Assembly: GCA_014841835.1 (NCBI GenBank)
Contig: JACYUQ010000002.1
Span: forward strand, 1,178,001 to 1,242,000
Length of the DNA stretch: 64,000 nucleotides
From: Oxalobacteraceae sp. CFBP 13730
GTDB lineage: Bacteria > Pseudomonadota > Gammaproteobacteria > Burkholderiales > Burkholderiaceae_D
Direction: 5' to 3'
Below the pieces are notes generated by a model. The model saw only the letters and a list, made by a program, of their open reading frames with translations, ran no database searches and was not told the origin of the DNA. Made by a program: the position numbers and the translations under genes. Shown piece after piece: positions 37,082 to 46,737 of the stretch; within the stretch, counting starts at the first letter, position 1, and each line of letters starts with the position of its first letter.

Positions 37082-37467
37082 CGACCTGTTACGGCAGTTG
37101 CCACTGCGGCGCGGTGCGCTACGAAGCCGACATCGACCTGGCCGCCGGCACGGTCAAGTGCAATTGCTCGATCTGCACCAAGCTGCGGTTCTGGGCCTGC
37201 GTCATCGCGCCGACGGCGTTTCACCTGTCGCAGGGCCATGAGACGCTGCGCGACTACCGCTTCGGCGCGCAGCGTGACGGCCACGCGTTCTGCAGCGTAT
37301 GCGGCGTGCATGTCTTCACGACCGTCGCTGCGGGCCCGTTCGTTGCGGTGACGGTGGCCAGCCTGGATGATCTGCCGGTCGGTACGCTGATGGCGGCCCC
37401 GGTGCGCTATATCGACGGGCGTAACGACAACTGGCATACGGCGCCAGCCGAAGTACGGCACCTGTAG
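37078..37467 (+). CDS. GFA family zinc-binding protein
   Basis: 129 aa. Zinc cysteines in GSCHCGAVRYE, CNCSICTK and FCSVCGVHVF follow the Gfa/CENP-V pattern. Members were first linked to glutathione-formaldehyde adducts, but most have no proven reaction. The GTG start overlaps the preceding stop (GTGA). Confidence 0.9.
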   Translation: MTTCYGSCHCGAVRYEADIDLAAGTVKCNCSICTKLRFWACVIAPTAFHLSQGHETLRDYRFGAQRDGHAFCSVCGVHVFTTVAAGPFVAVTVASLDDLPVGTLMAAPVRYIDGRNDNWHTAPAEVRHL

Positions 37468-37497
37468 GCGAACCAGCAGCGCGCCATCAGCGCGCAT

Positions 37498-37536
37498 AAA
37501 AAAGCCGCCGCTCCCGGTGACGGGAACGGCGGCTTT
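37498..37536. terminator. Bidirectional terminator between the GFA gene and htpG
   Basis: Stem AAAGCCGCCG...CGGCGGCTTT (37501-37536) with an inner CCCG/CGGG pairing; A-run on the left (37498-37503), TTT on the right. It separates convergent genes and suits minus-strand htpG best. Confidence 0.75.
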
Positions 37537-37556
37537 GACGCTAACGGATCAGGCGC

Positions 37557-39476
37557 TTACTTCGCGCCAGCCAGCAGCATCTCGTTCAAGCGCTTCACGA
37601 ACGACGCCGGATCGCTCAGGCTGCCACCTTCTGCCAGCATCGCCTGATCGAACAGGATATGCGACCAGTCGGCAAAGCGCGGGCTCGTCGTGTCTTCGTA
37701 CTTCAGGCGCTGCACCAGCGGGTGGTCCGGGTTGATCTCGAGGATGGGCTTGGATTCCGGCGCGTCCTGGCCTGCTGCTTTGAGCATGCGCAGCAGGTTG
37801 CCCGACAGCTCGTTGTCATCCGCCACCAGGCAGGCCGGCGAATCGGTCAGGCGGAACGTCACGCGTACTTCCTTGGCCTTCTCGCCCAGTGCGCCCTTCA
37901 TGCTCTCGACCAGTTCCTTGTAGCCCGCTTCGGTCTCGGCATGTTCTTTCTTCTCGGTCTCGTCTTCCAGCGCGCCCAGGTCCAGGCCGCCCTTGGCAAC
38001 CGATACCAGTTCCTTGCCTTCGAACTCGGTGAAGAACGACAGCATCCACTCGTCGACGCGGTCGGTCATCAGGATGACTTCAACGCCCTTCTTGCGGAAG
38101 ATTTCCAGGTGCGGGCTGTTCTTGCCGGCGTTGTAGTTGTCAGCCGTGACGTAATAGATCTTGTCCTGGCCTTCTTTCATGCGGCCGATGTAGTCGGCGA
38201 ACGAGACGGTCTGGGCGTCCGAGTCATTGGCGGTCGACGCAAAGCGCAGCAGCTTGGCGATGCGGTCCTTGTTGGTCGCATCTTCGCCCACGCCTTCCTT
38301 GAGCACCTGGCCGAATTCCTTCCAGAAGGTCGCGTACTTGTCCTTGCCGGCCTGCTCGTCTGAGTTCGCCATTTCTTCGAGCATGCCCAGCACGCGCTTG
38401 GTCGAGCCTTCGCGGATCACGCGCACGTCGCGCGACTCTTGCAGGATTTCACGCGAGACGTTCAGCGGCAAATCGCTCGAGTCGATCACGCCCTTGATGA
38501 AGCGCAGGTAGGTTGGCATCAGCTGCTCGGCGTCGTCCATGATGAAGACGCGCTTGACGTACAGCTTGATACCGCCGCGCTTGTTGCGGTCCCACAGGTC
38601 GAACGGCGCGTGCGCCGGCACGTACAGCAGCTGCGTGTATTCGCTGCGGCCCTCGACCCGGTTGTGGGTGTAGGTCAACGGTTCCTGGAAGTCGTGCGAG
38701 ACGTGCTTGTAGAACTCGTTGTACTGCTCTTCGGTGATCTCGTTCTTCGAGCGTGCCCACAGCGCGCTGGCCTGGTTCACGGTCTCGACGTCGTCCTTCA
38801 GGACGGTTTCCTTCTTTTCTTCGTCCCACTCTTCTTTCTGCATCACGATCGGCAGCGAGATGTGGTCGGAGTATTTGCGGATGATCGACTTGAGCTTCCA
38901 GGCCGACAGCAGTTCTTCTTCGCCGTCGCGCAGGTGCAGGATCACGTCGGTGCCGCGACCGGCCTTCTCGATCTGCTCGATCGTGTAGTCGCCCTCACCA
39001 GCGGACGTCCAGCGCACGCCTTCCGAGGCGTCGGCGCCCGCGCGGCGGGTCTCGACGACGATGCTCGAGGCGACGATGAAGCCCGAATAGAAGCCCACGC
39101 CGAACTGGCCGATCAGCGCTGCGTCCTGCTGCTGGTCGCCCGAGAGCTTGCTGAAGAATTCCTTGGTGCCCGACTTGGCGATGGTACCCAGGTGCGAGAT
39201 CACTTCGTCACGGTTCATGCCGATACCGTTGTCCGAGATCGTGATCGTCTTGGCGGTGGCGTCGAACGCCACCTTGATTTTCAGTTCGTGGTCGTTGCCG
39301 TACAGGGCGTCATTGTTGATCGCCTCGAAGCGCAGCTTGTCGGAGGCATCCGACGCGTTCGAGATCAGTTCGCGCAGGAAGATTTCCCTGTTGGAGTACA
39401 AGGAGTGAATCATCAGTTGCAGCAGCTGTTTTACTTCAGCCTGAAATCCAAGGGTTTCTTTTTCGGCGTGTGCCAT
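37557..39476 (-). CDS. htpG: Chaperone HtpG (Hsp90)
   Basis: 639 aa. N-terminal ATPase domain ([46 protein letters not shown]), middle domain ([31 protein letters not shown]), C-terminal dimer domain. GHKL-fold ATP-dependent folding chaperone. The ATG at 39476 ([19 protein letters not shown]) has GAGGA before it; the frame runs upstream to 39548 without conservation. Confidence 0.97.
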   Translation of the reverse strand: MAHAEKETLGFQAEVKQLLQLMIHSLYSNREIFLRELISNASDASDKLRFEAINNDALYGNDHELKIKVAFDATAKTITISDNGIGMNRDEVISHLGTIAKSGTKEFFSKLSGDQQQDAALIGQFGVGFYSGFIVASSIVVETRRAGADASEGVRWTSAGEGDYTIEQIEKAGRGTDVILHLRDGEEELLSAWKLKSIIRKYSDHISLPIVMQKEEWDEEKKETVLKDDVETVNQASALWARSKNEITEEQYNEFYKHVSHDFQEPLTYTHNRVEGRSEYTQLLYVPAHAPFDLWDRNKRGGIKLYVKRVFIMDDAEQLMPTYLRFIKGVIDSSDLPLNVSREILQESRDVRVIREGSTKRVLGMLEEMANSDEQAGKDKYATFWKEFGQVLKEGVGEDATNKDRIAKLLRFASTANDSDAQTVSFADYIGRMKEGQDKIYYVTADNYNAGKNSPHLEIFRKKGVEVILMTDRVDEWMLSFFTEFEGKELVSVAKGGLDLGALEDETEKKEHAETEAGYKELVESMKGALGEKAKEVRVTFRLTDSPACLVADDNELSGNLLRMLKAAGQDAPESKPILEINPDHPLVQRLKYEDTTSPRFADWSHILFDQAMLAEGGSLSDPASFVKRLNEMLLAGAK

Positions 39477-39678
39477 CTTGTTCCTCGTTAAAGACAAATA
39501 GGGTTGGTCAGACCCGGACGCATATGTGGCCCTGCCGGGGGATTTCAAGAGATATTTTTGATAAGCAATATCGCGCGGCGCCCATGCTTCGGGATATGGA
39601 CGCTATCAATCCGGGCATTGGGCAGCGCCCCCGGCTCGACGTACAATACCGGATTCATTCACGCACCCTGGAAATTCC

Positions 39679-40140
39679 ATGACCGTCTACGACAAACTCA
39701 AAGAACTGAACATCACGCTGGAAGCCCCGGCCACCCCGGCTGCGGCCTACGTCATGTACGTCCAGACCGGCAACCTCGTGTTCATCTCGGGTCACATCGC
39801 CAAGAACGCCGACGGTTCGCCGAACGCCGGCATCCTGGGCCGCGACAAGACCACCGCCGACGGCCAGGCGGCTGCACGCTCGGTCGCCATCGACCTGATC
39901 GGCACGCTGCAGGAAGCGGTCGGCGGCGACCTGACCCGCGTCAAGCGCATCGTCAAGCTGATGAGCCTGGTCGCATCGACCCCGGACTACAACGAGCAGC
40001 ACCTGGTCACGAACGGCGCGTCGGAACTGATTGGCGACGTGTTCGGCGACGCCGGCAAGCACGCGCGTTCGGCCTTTGGCGTCGCCTCGCTGCCGCGCGG
40101 CACCTGCGTCGAGATCGAGATGATCGTCGAAGTGGCATAA
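39679..40140 (+). CDS. RidA family protein
   Basis: 153 aa, YjgF/YER057c fold. YVQTGNLVFISGHIAK, then a Gln/Ala-rich helix, and the C-terminal ARSAFGVASLPRGTCVEIEM, with the Arg that in RidA binds the imine carboxylate. It may deaminate reactive enamines, but it belongs to a longer subgroup whose substrate is not defined. Confidence 0.9.
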   Translation: MTVYDKLKELNITLEAPATPAAAYVMYVQTGNLVFISGHIAKNADGSPNAGILGRDKTTADGQAAARSVAIDLIGTLQEAVGGDLTRVKRIVKLMSLVASTPDYNEQHLVTNGASELIGDVFGDAGKHARSAFGVASLPRGTCVEIEMIVEVA

Positions 40141-40162
40141 AAACAGCGTTTGCGTGGCAATA

Positions 40163-40191
40163 ACCGGCGCACATTCGCCGGTGTTTCCTTT
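40163..40191 (+). terminator. Terminator after the RidA gene
   Basis: Stem ACCGGCG/CGCCGGT (40163-40169 with 40176-40182), followed by GTTTCCTTT. Confidence 0.55.
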
Positions 40192-40238
40192 ACTGTCATT
40201 GCGGGTGGCGCTGACCCGGCGCCGTCCGCCGACAAGAG

Positions 40239-40266
40239 TTCGCCTACCCGGCGTGTTCTATATAAT
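40239..40266 (+). promoter_or_regulatory. Promoter of the aminotransferase gene
   Basis: Perfect TATAAT (40261-40266), 37 bases before the ATG. The -35 at 16 bases is a poor TTCGCC (40239-40244). Confidence 0.5.
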
Positions 40267-40303
40267 GGCCCGGCACGACCGTGCCCCTTTCTGCGAGACA
40301 AGT

Positions 40304-41497
40304 ATGAAAATCGACAACCCCAATCCTATCCAGTGGCAGTTCTCGGAACGCGCCGCGCAGCTGCAAAGCTCTTTCATCCGCGAAATCCTGAAGATCACCC
40401 AGCGTCCGGACATCATCTCGTTCGCCGGCGGCCTGCCGTCGCCTGCGACCTTCCCGGTCGAGCGCATGAAAGCGGCCTATGACAAGGTGCTCAGCGAAGC
40501 CGGCAAGGTGGCGCTGCAATACGGCCCGACCGACGGTTACGCGCCACTGCGCGAATGGATTGCCAATTCGTTGTCGACGGAAGGCTCGACCATCCTGCCG
40601 GAACAGATCCTGATGACGTCCGGCTCGCAGCAGGCGCTTGACCTGCTCGGCAAGGTGCTGGTCGACGAAGGCAGCCGCGTGCTGGTCGAAACCCCGAGCT
40701 ACCTGGGTGCGCTGCAGGCGTTCTCGGTGTACCGCCCGGAGTTCAAATCGGTCGACACCGACGAGCACGGCCTGGTGCCGTCGTCGATCGATGCCGTCGC
40801 CAAGGGCGCGCGCATGCTGTACTCGCTGCCGAACTTCCAGAACCCGACCGGCCGCAGCCTGTCGCTCGAGCGCCGTCGCGAACTGGTGGAAACCTGCGCG
40901 CGCCTGGCCATCCCGCTGATCGAGGACGATCCGTACGGTTCGCTGTCCTACCGCGGCGAGCCGATGCCGAAGATGGTCGCGATGAACCCGGACGGCGTCA
41001 TCTACATGGGCTCGTTCTCGAAGGTGCTCACGCCCGGTATTCGCCTGGGTTACGTGTGCGCTCCGCTGCCGCTGGTGCGCCGCCTCGAGCTGGCCAAGCA
41101 GGCCGCCGACCTGCACACCGCGCAGCTCACGCAGATGGTCGTGCACGAAGTCGTCAAGGACGGTTTCCTCGACCAGCACATCCCGACCATCCGCCAGTTG
41201 TACAGCGACCAGTGCCAGTGCATGCTCGACGCGATGAAGGAACACTTCCCGACGAGCGTCAGCTGGACCGAGCCGGAAGGCGGCATGTTCATCTGGGTCA
41301 CGCTGCCACAGCAGATCGACGCGATGAAACTGCTCGAACAGTCGCTCGCCGCCAAGGTGGCCTTCGTGCCGGGCGCGCCGTTCTACGCCAACGATCCGGC
41401 GTCGAACACGCTGCGCCTGTCGTTCGTGACGGTGCCGCCGGAACGCATCCGTGAAGGCATCGCCATCCTCGGCAAGCTCATCGCCGGCATGCTGTAA
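40304..41497 (+). CDS. PLP-dependent aminotransferase, 2-aminoadipate (LysN/Aro8-like) type
   Basis: 397 aa, fold-type I subgroup Ib. ISFAGGLPSPATFP near the N-terminus, SGSQQALDLLGKVL, PNFQNPTGRSLS, EDDPYGSLSYRG, and the PLP lysine in YMGSFSKVLTPGIRLGY. Related enzymes use 2-aminoadipate, aromatic or branched amino acids; the specific one cannot be told. The frame is open upstream, but ATG 40304 agrees with the promoter position and family start. Confidence 0.88.
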   Translation: MKIDNPNPIQWQFSERAAQLQSSFIREILKITQRPDIISFAGGLPSPATFPVERMKAAYDKVLSEAGKVALQYGPTDGYAPLREWIANSLSTEGSTILPEQILMTSGSQQALDLLGKVLVDEGSRVLVETPSYLGALQAFSVYRPEFKSVDTDEHGLVPSSIDAVAKGARMLYSLPNFQNPTGRSLSLERRRELVETCARLAIPLIEDDPYGSLSYRGEPMPKMVAMNPDGVIYMGSFSKVLTPGIRLGYVCAPLPLVRRLELAKQAADLHTAQLTQMVVHEVVKDGFLDQHIPTIRQLYSDQCQCMLDAMKEHFPTSVSWTEPEGGMFIWVTLPQQIDAMKLLEQSLAAKVAFVPGAPFYANDPASNTLRLSFVTVPPERIREGIAILGKLIAGML

Positions 41498-41502
41498 TAC
41501 CC

Positions 41503-41533
41503 GATCGGCCCGCACCCACGGCGCGGGCCGATC
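41503..41533 (+). terminator. Hairpin after the aminotransferase gene
   Basis: Perfect 11-bp stem GATCGGCCCGC/GCGGGCCGATC, loop of nine, no T-run after it. Could be a Rho-independent pause or an RNA-stabilising hairpin. Confidence 0.4.
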
Positions 41534-41541
41534 ACAGTGAG

Positions 41542-41557
41542 GTTGCATTATTGCAAC
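41542..41557. promoter_or_regulatory. Palindrome upstream of the REC-PAS-GGDEF gene
   Basis: GTTGCATTATTGCAAC, a perfect 6-4-6 inverted repeat that looks like a dimer operator, about 60 bases upstream of a TATGAT -10-like box at 41618-41623. The binding protein is unknown. Confidence 0.35.
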
Positions 41558-41646
41558 AACATCATCACGTGTCGGCATTCTGGCAAGATCAGTTGTCTGA
41601 TTGTCCCGGATTGCAGGTATGATTTCGTCACATTGATGAGGTCTTA

Positions 41647-43014
41647 TTGCAACTGATGATGCACCCTGCTCTAGCGCTTGCAGCTCCGGCGCGCCAATCC
41701 GCCATTCTGATCGTTGACGATGCGCCCGACAGCGTCGGCCTGTTGCAGGACATGATGCGACAGCAGGGTTACCAGACCTTTGTTGCCAGCAACGGCAAAC
41801 GCGCGCTCGATATCGCGCTGCGCGTGCAGCCCGACCTGATCCTGCTCGACGTGCGCATGCCCGACCTCGATGGCCTGGAAATCTGCCGCCGCCTCAAGCG
41901 CGCGCCCGACACTGCCCATATTCCCGTCATATTCATCAGCGAGTGCGGTGAAACCGAAGACGTCGTCGCCGGCTTCGACACGGGCGCGGCGGATTACATC
42001 GCCAAACCGGTGCGCATGGCCGAAGTCTGTGTGCGCGTGCGGGCCCAGTTGCGCCTGCGCAGCAGCAGCGACAGCCAGAAGCAGCAGGCCGAGCGCCTGC
42101 AGCTGATCGTTGATGGCATGGATGAAGGCCTGATGCTCGTCGACGCCGACGGCTGCATCGCCTTTGCCAACCCGGCCAGCGAAGGCTTCCTGGCCCAGCC
42201 GCGCAGCCTGCTCACCGGTCGCCCACTGTGCGACCTGATCGAGCCGCCGGCAGACCGGGACTACGCCGCGTTCTTCGCCAACCCGTCGGATGAGCAGGCC
42301 GCAGCATGCTGCCGCGGCACGCGCGAAGTGCGGCTGCGCCAGCCCGATGGCACGCTGCGCGCGATCGACCTGGGGCTGTCGCCGATGGCCGGCGACGAAG
42401 GCCTGTTCGTCATCCTGCTGCACGACATCACGCACCACAAGCAATCCGAGACAGCCCTGCAGCATGCCGCGCTGGTCGATCCGCTCACGCGCATCGCCAA
42501 CCGCCGTCACTTCGACGCTTTCCTGGAAAAAGAATGGCACCGCGCGATCAGGAGCAGCCAGCCGCTGTCGCTGATCGTGATCGACGTCGACCACTTCAAG
42601 GGCTACAACGACAGCCTGGGCCACGCTGCCGGGGACACCTGCCTGCAGGCGATCGCCGAAGCGCTGCAATCGCATGCGATGCGCCCGACCGATCTGGCGG
42701 CGCGCTATGGCGGCGAGGAATTCGTCGTGCTGCTGGCCGATACCAGTTGCGCAAGCGCCGCCCGCCTGGGTGAATCGATCCGTGCCCATATCGAGCAGCT
42801 CGCCATGCCGAATCCGCGCGCCGACGGCGCCGGCGTGGTCACGGCCAGCGTGGGCGTGGCCTGCATCGTGCCGACGCTGTTCGACGATATCCGCTCGCTG
42901 TTTGTTTCGGCAGACCGTGCCATGTACGAAGCCAAGGCGCGCGGGCGCAATCAGGTTGTCATGCTGCAGACGGGCGCGACGCTGGAGCCCGTGCGCGCCC
43001 CACGCACGCCCTGA
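41647..43014 (+). CDS. Diguanylate cyclase with REC and PAS domains
   Basis: 455 aa. Receiver (AILIVDDAPDSVGLLQDMM; LILLDVRMPDLDG; YIAKPVR), a PAS domain (about 150-260, MDEGLMLVDADGCIAFANPA), then GGDEF. The active site is GGEEF, with the product-inhibition site RxxD (RPTD) five residues before it, so it should make c-di-GMP under feedback. The TTG at 41647 has GAGG five bases away; ATGs at 41656 and 41659 are alternatives. Converges with glpD. Confidence 0.92.
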   Translation: MQLMMHPALALAAPARQSAILIVDDAPDSVGLLQDMMRQQGYQTFVASNGKRALDIALRVQPDLILLDVRMPDLDGLEICRRLKRAPDTAHIPVIFISECGETEDVVAGFDTGAADYIAKPVRMAEVCVRVRAQLRLRSSSDSQKQQAERLQLIVDGMDEGLMLVDADGCIAFANPASEGFLAQPRSLLTGRPLCDLIEPPADRDYAAFFANPSDEQAAACCRGTREVRLRQPDGTLRAIDLGLSPMAGDEGLFVILLHDITHHKQSETALQHAALVDPLTRIANRRHFDAFLEKEWHRAIRSSQPLSLIVIDVDHFKGYNDSLGHAAGDTCLQAIAEALQSHAMRPTDLAARYGGEEFVVLLADTSCASAARLGESIRAHIEQLAMPNPRADGAGVVTASVGVACIVPTLFDDIRSLFVSADRAMYEAKARGRNQVVMLQTGATLEPVRAPRTP

Positions 43015-43023
43015 ACCTGACCG

Positions 43024-44580
43024 TCAAACGGCTGCCGGCACCGCGTGCTGCAAGCGCCATGCAGCCATATAGCGCTTTTCCTGCGTATCCCATTGCGCAT
43101 CGTCCCATCCCAGTTCTTTCTGGCAGATCGTGCGCACCCGGCCCATCAGGGCCGCGCCGCCGTCGGTCAGCTGGATGCCCAGGCGCGTGCGGCGCAGCAG
43201 CAGGTCGTCGAGCCGGTAGACCTGTTCGGCGCGCGCCGCCCAGCGCAGCTCGGCCCACAGCGTGTGCGTGCCCGGAATGCATTCGAGCTCGCCCGCCTGC
43301 GCGGTGGACAGGAGCGCCTTGACGTGCACGCCGTAACGGCCCGTCAGCCGGCGCAACACGTTGGGCGGCAGGTCGCGCCGCGCCGGCACGCTGGCCCGTG
43401 CAAACACGGTCCCGCGCTCGGTGCGCAGCGGCGCACCCGGCAACTGGCGCGCCGCCTCGCGCAGCACGTCGCGCGCGGCCAGGCGGAAGGTGGTCAGCGT
43501 GCCACCCGCGACCGAGACCAGGCCGGGTTCGGACCACACCAGGTGCTCGCGCTTCTCACTGGCGGATACACCGTCGCTGCCGCTGTCGAACACTAGGCGC
43601 GCACCGGCAAAGGTGGCCAGCACGTCGGCGTCGGTCAGCGCCAGCGGTGCGAACTGGGCCTGTACGGCCGCCATCAGGTAATCGAATTCGCGCCGCGTGA
43701 TGCTCGGCTGGGCATTGACGTCGTCGGTCTGGTCGACGTCGGCCGTACCGACCAGCGTCACGCCCTCCCACGGAAACGCAAACACGGGGCGACCGTCGAC
43801 CGGATGCAGCAGACTGACGGCGTCGGTCAGTGGCAGGCGGTCAGCCGGCAGCAGCAGGTGGCTGCCACGCAGCCAGCGCAGGCGCGCCATTGCGTCGTTG
43901 ACGCCGGCGCAGGCGGGCGCTGGCGGTGCGCCGGTGGCGTCGATCACCACGCGCGCGCGCACTGCCGTCTCGGCGCGCGTGCGTTCGTCGCTCAGCAAGG
44001 CGCCATGCACCTTGCCACCATCGCGCACGAGCGACTGCACGGTGATGTAATTGCAGGCCACCGCGCCATGGGCACGCGCTTCTCCCAGCACGCGCAGCAC
44101 CAGGCGCGCATCGTCGGTCTTGGCGTCGGTATAGCGGATGCTGCCGGCGCTGCGCGGATCGGGTGCATCCGGGGCCGGGGTGCGCAAGGCGTCCTGGCGC
44201 TGCCATTGCGGTTCGCGCCGGCCCGTGAGCAGGTCGACCACGCGCAGCATCGACAGCAAGCCCAGGCGGCGCGTGAGGTCGGCGCCATGGTTGGCGAACG
44301 CAAACGGCTGCGCATCGACCAGGCCAGGCACGGCGCGCAGCAGCGCTTCGCGTTCGGCCACCGCGTCGCGCGTGCGGCGCAGGCTGCCGGCGGCCACATT
44401 GCGCAGGCCGTCGTGCATCAGTTTGGATGAACGGCTCGAGGTGCCGCAGCCAAAGTCGGCCTGCTCGACCAGCAGTGCCTTCAGGCCGCGCCGCGCTGCT
44501 TCGAGCAGGATGCCGGCGCCAGTGATGCCGCCGCCGATGACGAGCACGTCCCAGTCGCGCGGTGGCGGGAAGGTCGTCAT
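43024..44580 (-). CDS. glpD: Glycerol-3-phosphate dehydrogenase/oxidase
   Basis: 518 aa FAD enzyme. FAD-binding DVLVIGGGITGAGILLEAAR, GTSSRSSKLMHDGLRNV, and FPWEGVTLVGTADVDQT. It oxidises sn-glycerol-3-phosphate to dihydroxyacetone phosphate at the inner membrane, giving electrons to quinone. The ATG at 44580 gives the conserved start. No glpK or glpF beside it. Confidence 0.93.
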   Translation of the reverse strand: MTTFPPPRDWDVLVIGGGITGAGILLEAARRGLKALLVEQADFGCGTSSRSSKLMHDGLRNVAAGSLRRTRDAVAEREALLRAVPGLVDAQPFAFANHGADLTRRLGLLSMLRVVDLLTGRREPQWQRQDALRTPAPDAPDPRSAGSIRYTDAKTDDARLVLRVLGEARAHGAVACNYITVQSLVRDGGKVHGALLSDERTRAETAVRARVVIDATGAPPAPACAGVNDAMARLRWLRGSHLLLPADRLPLTDAVSLLHPVDGRPVFAFPWEGVTLVGTADVDQTDDVNAQPSITRREFDYLMAAVQAQFAPLALTDADVLATFAGARLVFDSGSDGVSASEKREHLVWSEPGLVSVAGGTLTTFRLAARDVLREAARQLPGAPLRTERGTVFARASVPARRDLPPNVLRRLTGRYGVHVKALLSTAQAGELECIPGTHTLWAELRWAARAEQVYRLDDLLLRRTRLGIQLTDGGAALMGRVRTICQKELGWDDAQWDTQEKRYMAAWRLQHAVPAAV

Positions 44581-44777
44581 GATGTCACCCGGCTGACGGG
44601 AGCCATGGCGCCGCCGTGCCGGCCCCGGCAAGTGCCCTGCTGGCACAGTCGCATGCCGATTGCTTCGTCACCCCATCCATTACAACGCCGCATCAAACCG
44701 CCTTCTTCGTTATACTTGGACACAAGTTGCCCTTTTTGCCAGATTAGTCAGGGCCTTGCCAACTGTATTGCGCATTC

Positions 44778-45818
44778 ATGACACTGCCTTGCTCGATCAC
44801 GCCACGCCCGCCCGATACCGCCCGCGTGACCGGCCCGTATCTCAAGACCCTGCTCGACACCGCCCTTGAACGCGGCGTGACGACGGCCGCGCTCGCATGC
44901 GCTGCCGGCCTGGCCGCCGATGCACTCTCGCCGCTTCCCGACACGTTGTCAACAACACGCTACATCGCCCTGCTCGATGCTGGCGCGCGGCTGACGAACG
45001 ATCCGTTTTTCGGCTTGCATGTCGGCGAAAATGTACGGCCCGCCACGTACAGCGCGTATGGCCTGATGCTGCTGGCCAGCAGCAGTTTCGGTCACGCGCT
45101 GGCGCTGGCCCAGCGCTATGAATCGCTGGCACACGACCTGGGGCGCAGCCGGCTCACCATCGAAGGCCCGCACGCACTGCATGAATGGATCAGCCGCTAT
45201 CCGGACGCTACGCGCCACCTGGCCGAGAGCGTGTACGCCGGCATTCGCCTGTTCGGCAGCTGGATGGCCGGGCAGGCCTTGACGCCGCAGGCGATGCACT
45301 TCCGGCACGCCGACCCCGGCCACGGCCACGATGAATACCTGCGCGTGCTGGGCGTCGTGCCGACGTTTGATGCGCCGTGTCATGGCGCCGCCTTCGATGT
45401 GGCGCTGCTGGCCATGCCGGTACCGAACGCCGACACCAGCCTGTTTTCCGTGCTGCACCAGCATGCCGAGCGGCTGCTGGCGCAGCGCACCATCACCGTC
45501 GACGGCATCGTGGCGCAGGTGACGACGGCGCTTACGCCGCGCCTGCCCGAAGGCCAGGCCCGCCTGGTGCCGGTCGCGGCCGAACTTGGATTGTCGGCGC
45601 GTACCCTGCAGCGCAAGCTGGCGGACGCCGGATCGAGCTTCCAGCAGGTGCTCGATGCAGTGCGCTTCGCGCTGGCGCAGGACTATCTGCAGCGACGCGA
45701 GCTGGGTCTGGCCGATATCGCCTTCCTGCTGGGTTTTCAGGACCAGAGCGCGTTCACCCATGCGTTTCGCGAGTGGAGCGGCATTAATCCAGGGGCCTGG
45801 CGCGAACAGGCTGCCTGA
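44778..45818 (+). CDS. AraC family transcriptional regulator (arabinose-binding-domain type)
   Basis: 346 aa. The N-terminal part fits the 'arabinose-binding domain of AraC' family (GARLTNDPFFGLHVGENVR; YGLMLLASSSFGHALALA). C-terminal double helix-turn-helix (ELGLSARTLQRKLADAGSSF; DIAFLLGFQDQSAFTHAFRE). Divergent from glpD, so glpD is a possible target, but no site was identified. A TATACT box lies at 44711-44716. Confidence 0.9.
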   Translation: MTLPCSITPRPPDTARVTGPYLKTLLDTALERGVTTAALACAAGLAADALSPLPDTLSTTRYIALLDAGARLTNDPFFGLHVGENVRPATYSAYGLMLLASSSFGHALALAQRYESLAHDLGRSRLTIEGPHALHEWISRYPDATRHLAESVYAGIRLFGSWMAGQALTPQAMHFRHADPGHGHDEYLRVLGVVPTFDAPCHGAAFDVALLAMPVPNADTSLFSVLHQHAERLLAQRTITVDGIVAQVTTALTPRLPEGQARLVPVAAELGLSARTLQRKLADAGSSFQQVLDAVRFALAQDYLQRRELGLADIAFLLGFQDQSAFTHAFREWSGINPGAWREQAA

Positions 45819-45822
45819 GCTG

Positions 45823-46596
45823 TCAAGCGTCGTGCCCGGCCCGCCGGCCGCGCCCCAGCACGTGCAGCGCATCGTCGACCACCGGCACGATGCCGAGCAC
45901 GCACAGAAAGCCCGCCAGCGGAATCGTCGACAGATAGCCCAGGTGCTTGAAGCCCAGCGCGCCGACCACGCCGCCGATGCAGAAGGCAACCAGCAGCGCC
46001 GCCATCAGGCCCAGGCGGCTCAGGTTGGCCGTGACCTTCGGCTGGTCCTGGCCGCCATCCACATTCCAGTACGCCAGCTTGCCCAGCTCGATGCCGATGT
46101 CGGTCACGATGCCGGTCATGTGGGTGGTGCGGATTTCGGCGTGCGAGACCTTGGTGATGACGGCGTTCTGCAAACCCATCATGAAACACAGCAGCATCAC
46201 GGTCAGCGGAATGAACAGCGCATCGATGTCGTTCAGGCGTGCACCCAGGATGCCGAACACCAGCAGCAGGATGGCTTCGAGCACCAGCGGCAGCGCATAA
46301 CCGCTGTAGAGACCCTGGCGGCGCACGAGATTGACGAGGATGGCGGTGCTGGCCGCGCCCAGCATGAAACTGAGCAAGGCGCCCAACGCCGCGAGCACCA
46401 GGTCGGTCTGGCCGAGCACCAGATGGTCGGCCGCGCTCGAGATGATGCCGGTCATGTGCGACGTGTACTCGCGCACCGCCAGATAGCCACCGGCATTGAT
46501 GGCCCCGGCGACAAAGGCCAGCGCCACGCCCAGGTGGCGGTTGGCCCCGGGGGTGCGGGCGTGTCCAGTCAGGCTGCGCGCGTAATTGATCGGCAC
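45823..46596 (-). CDS. YoaK (DUF1275) family membrane protein
   Basis: 257 aa, six membrane helices. Family hallmarks GAINAGGYLAVREYTSHMTG, GLQNAVITKVSHAEIRTTHM and GIVTDIGIELG. Function unknown. GTG start at 46596. Converges with the AraC gene, with a 4-base gap. Confidence 0.88.
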   Translation of the reverse strand: MPINYARSLTGHARTPGANRHLGVALAFVAGAINAGGYLAVREYTSHMTGIISSAADHLVLGQTDLVLAALGALLSFMLGAASTAILVNLVRRQGLYSGYALPLVLEAILLLVFGILGARLNDIDALFIPLTVMLLCFMMGLQNAVITKVSHAEIRTTHMTGIVTDIGIELGKLAYWNVDGGQDQPKVTANLSRLGLMAALLVAFCIGGVVGALGFKHLGYLSTIPLAGFLCVLGIVPVVDDALHVLGRGRRAGHDA

Positions 46597-46697
46597 GGAA
46601 AATCGGCTTTCGACGAGAACATTGCGGGTGGGTATTCACGTCAGATGTTACCGCAAATCACTTTAAGCGTATGCGCCGTGGCGGCGATTCCTGGCGC

Positions 46698-46703
46698 TAT
46701 AAT
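46698..46703 (+). promoter_or_regulatory. -10 box of dapC
   Basis: Perfect TATAAT, whose last AT begins an in-frame ATG at 46702. Because that ATG lies inside the promoter it cannot be the translation start, which supports the GTG at 46738. Confidence 0.55.
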
Positions 46704-46737
46704 GAAAAATTCGCCAAATGCGCACACTGGTATCGCC

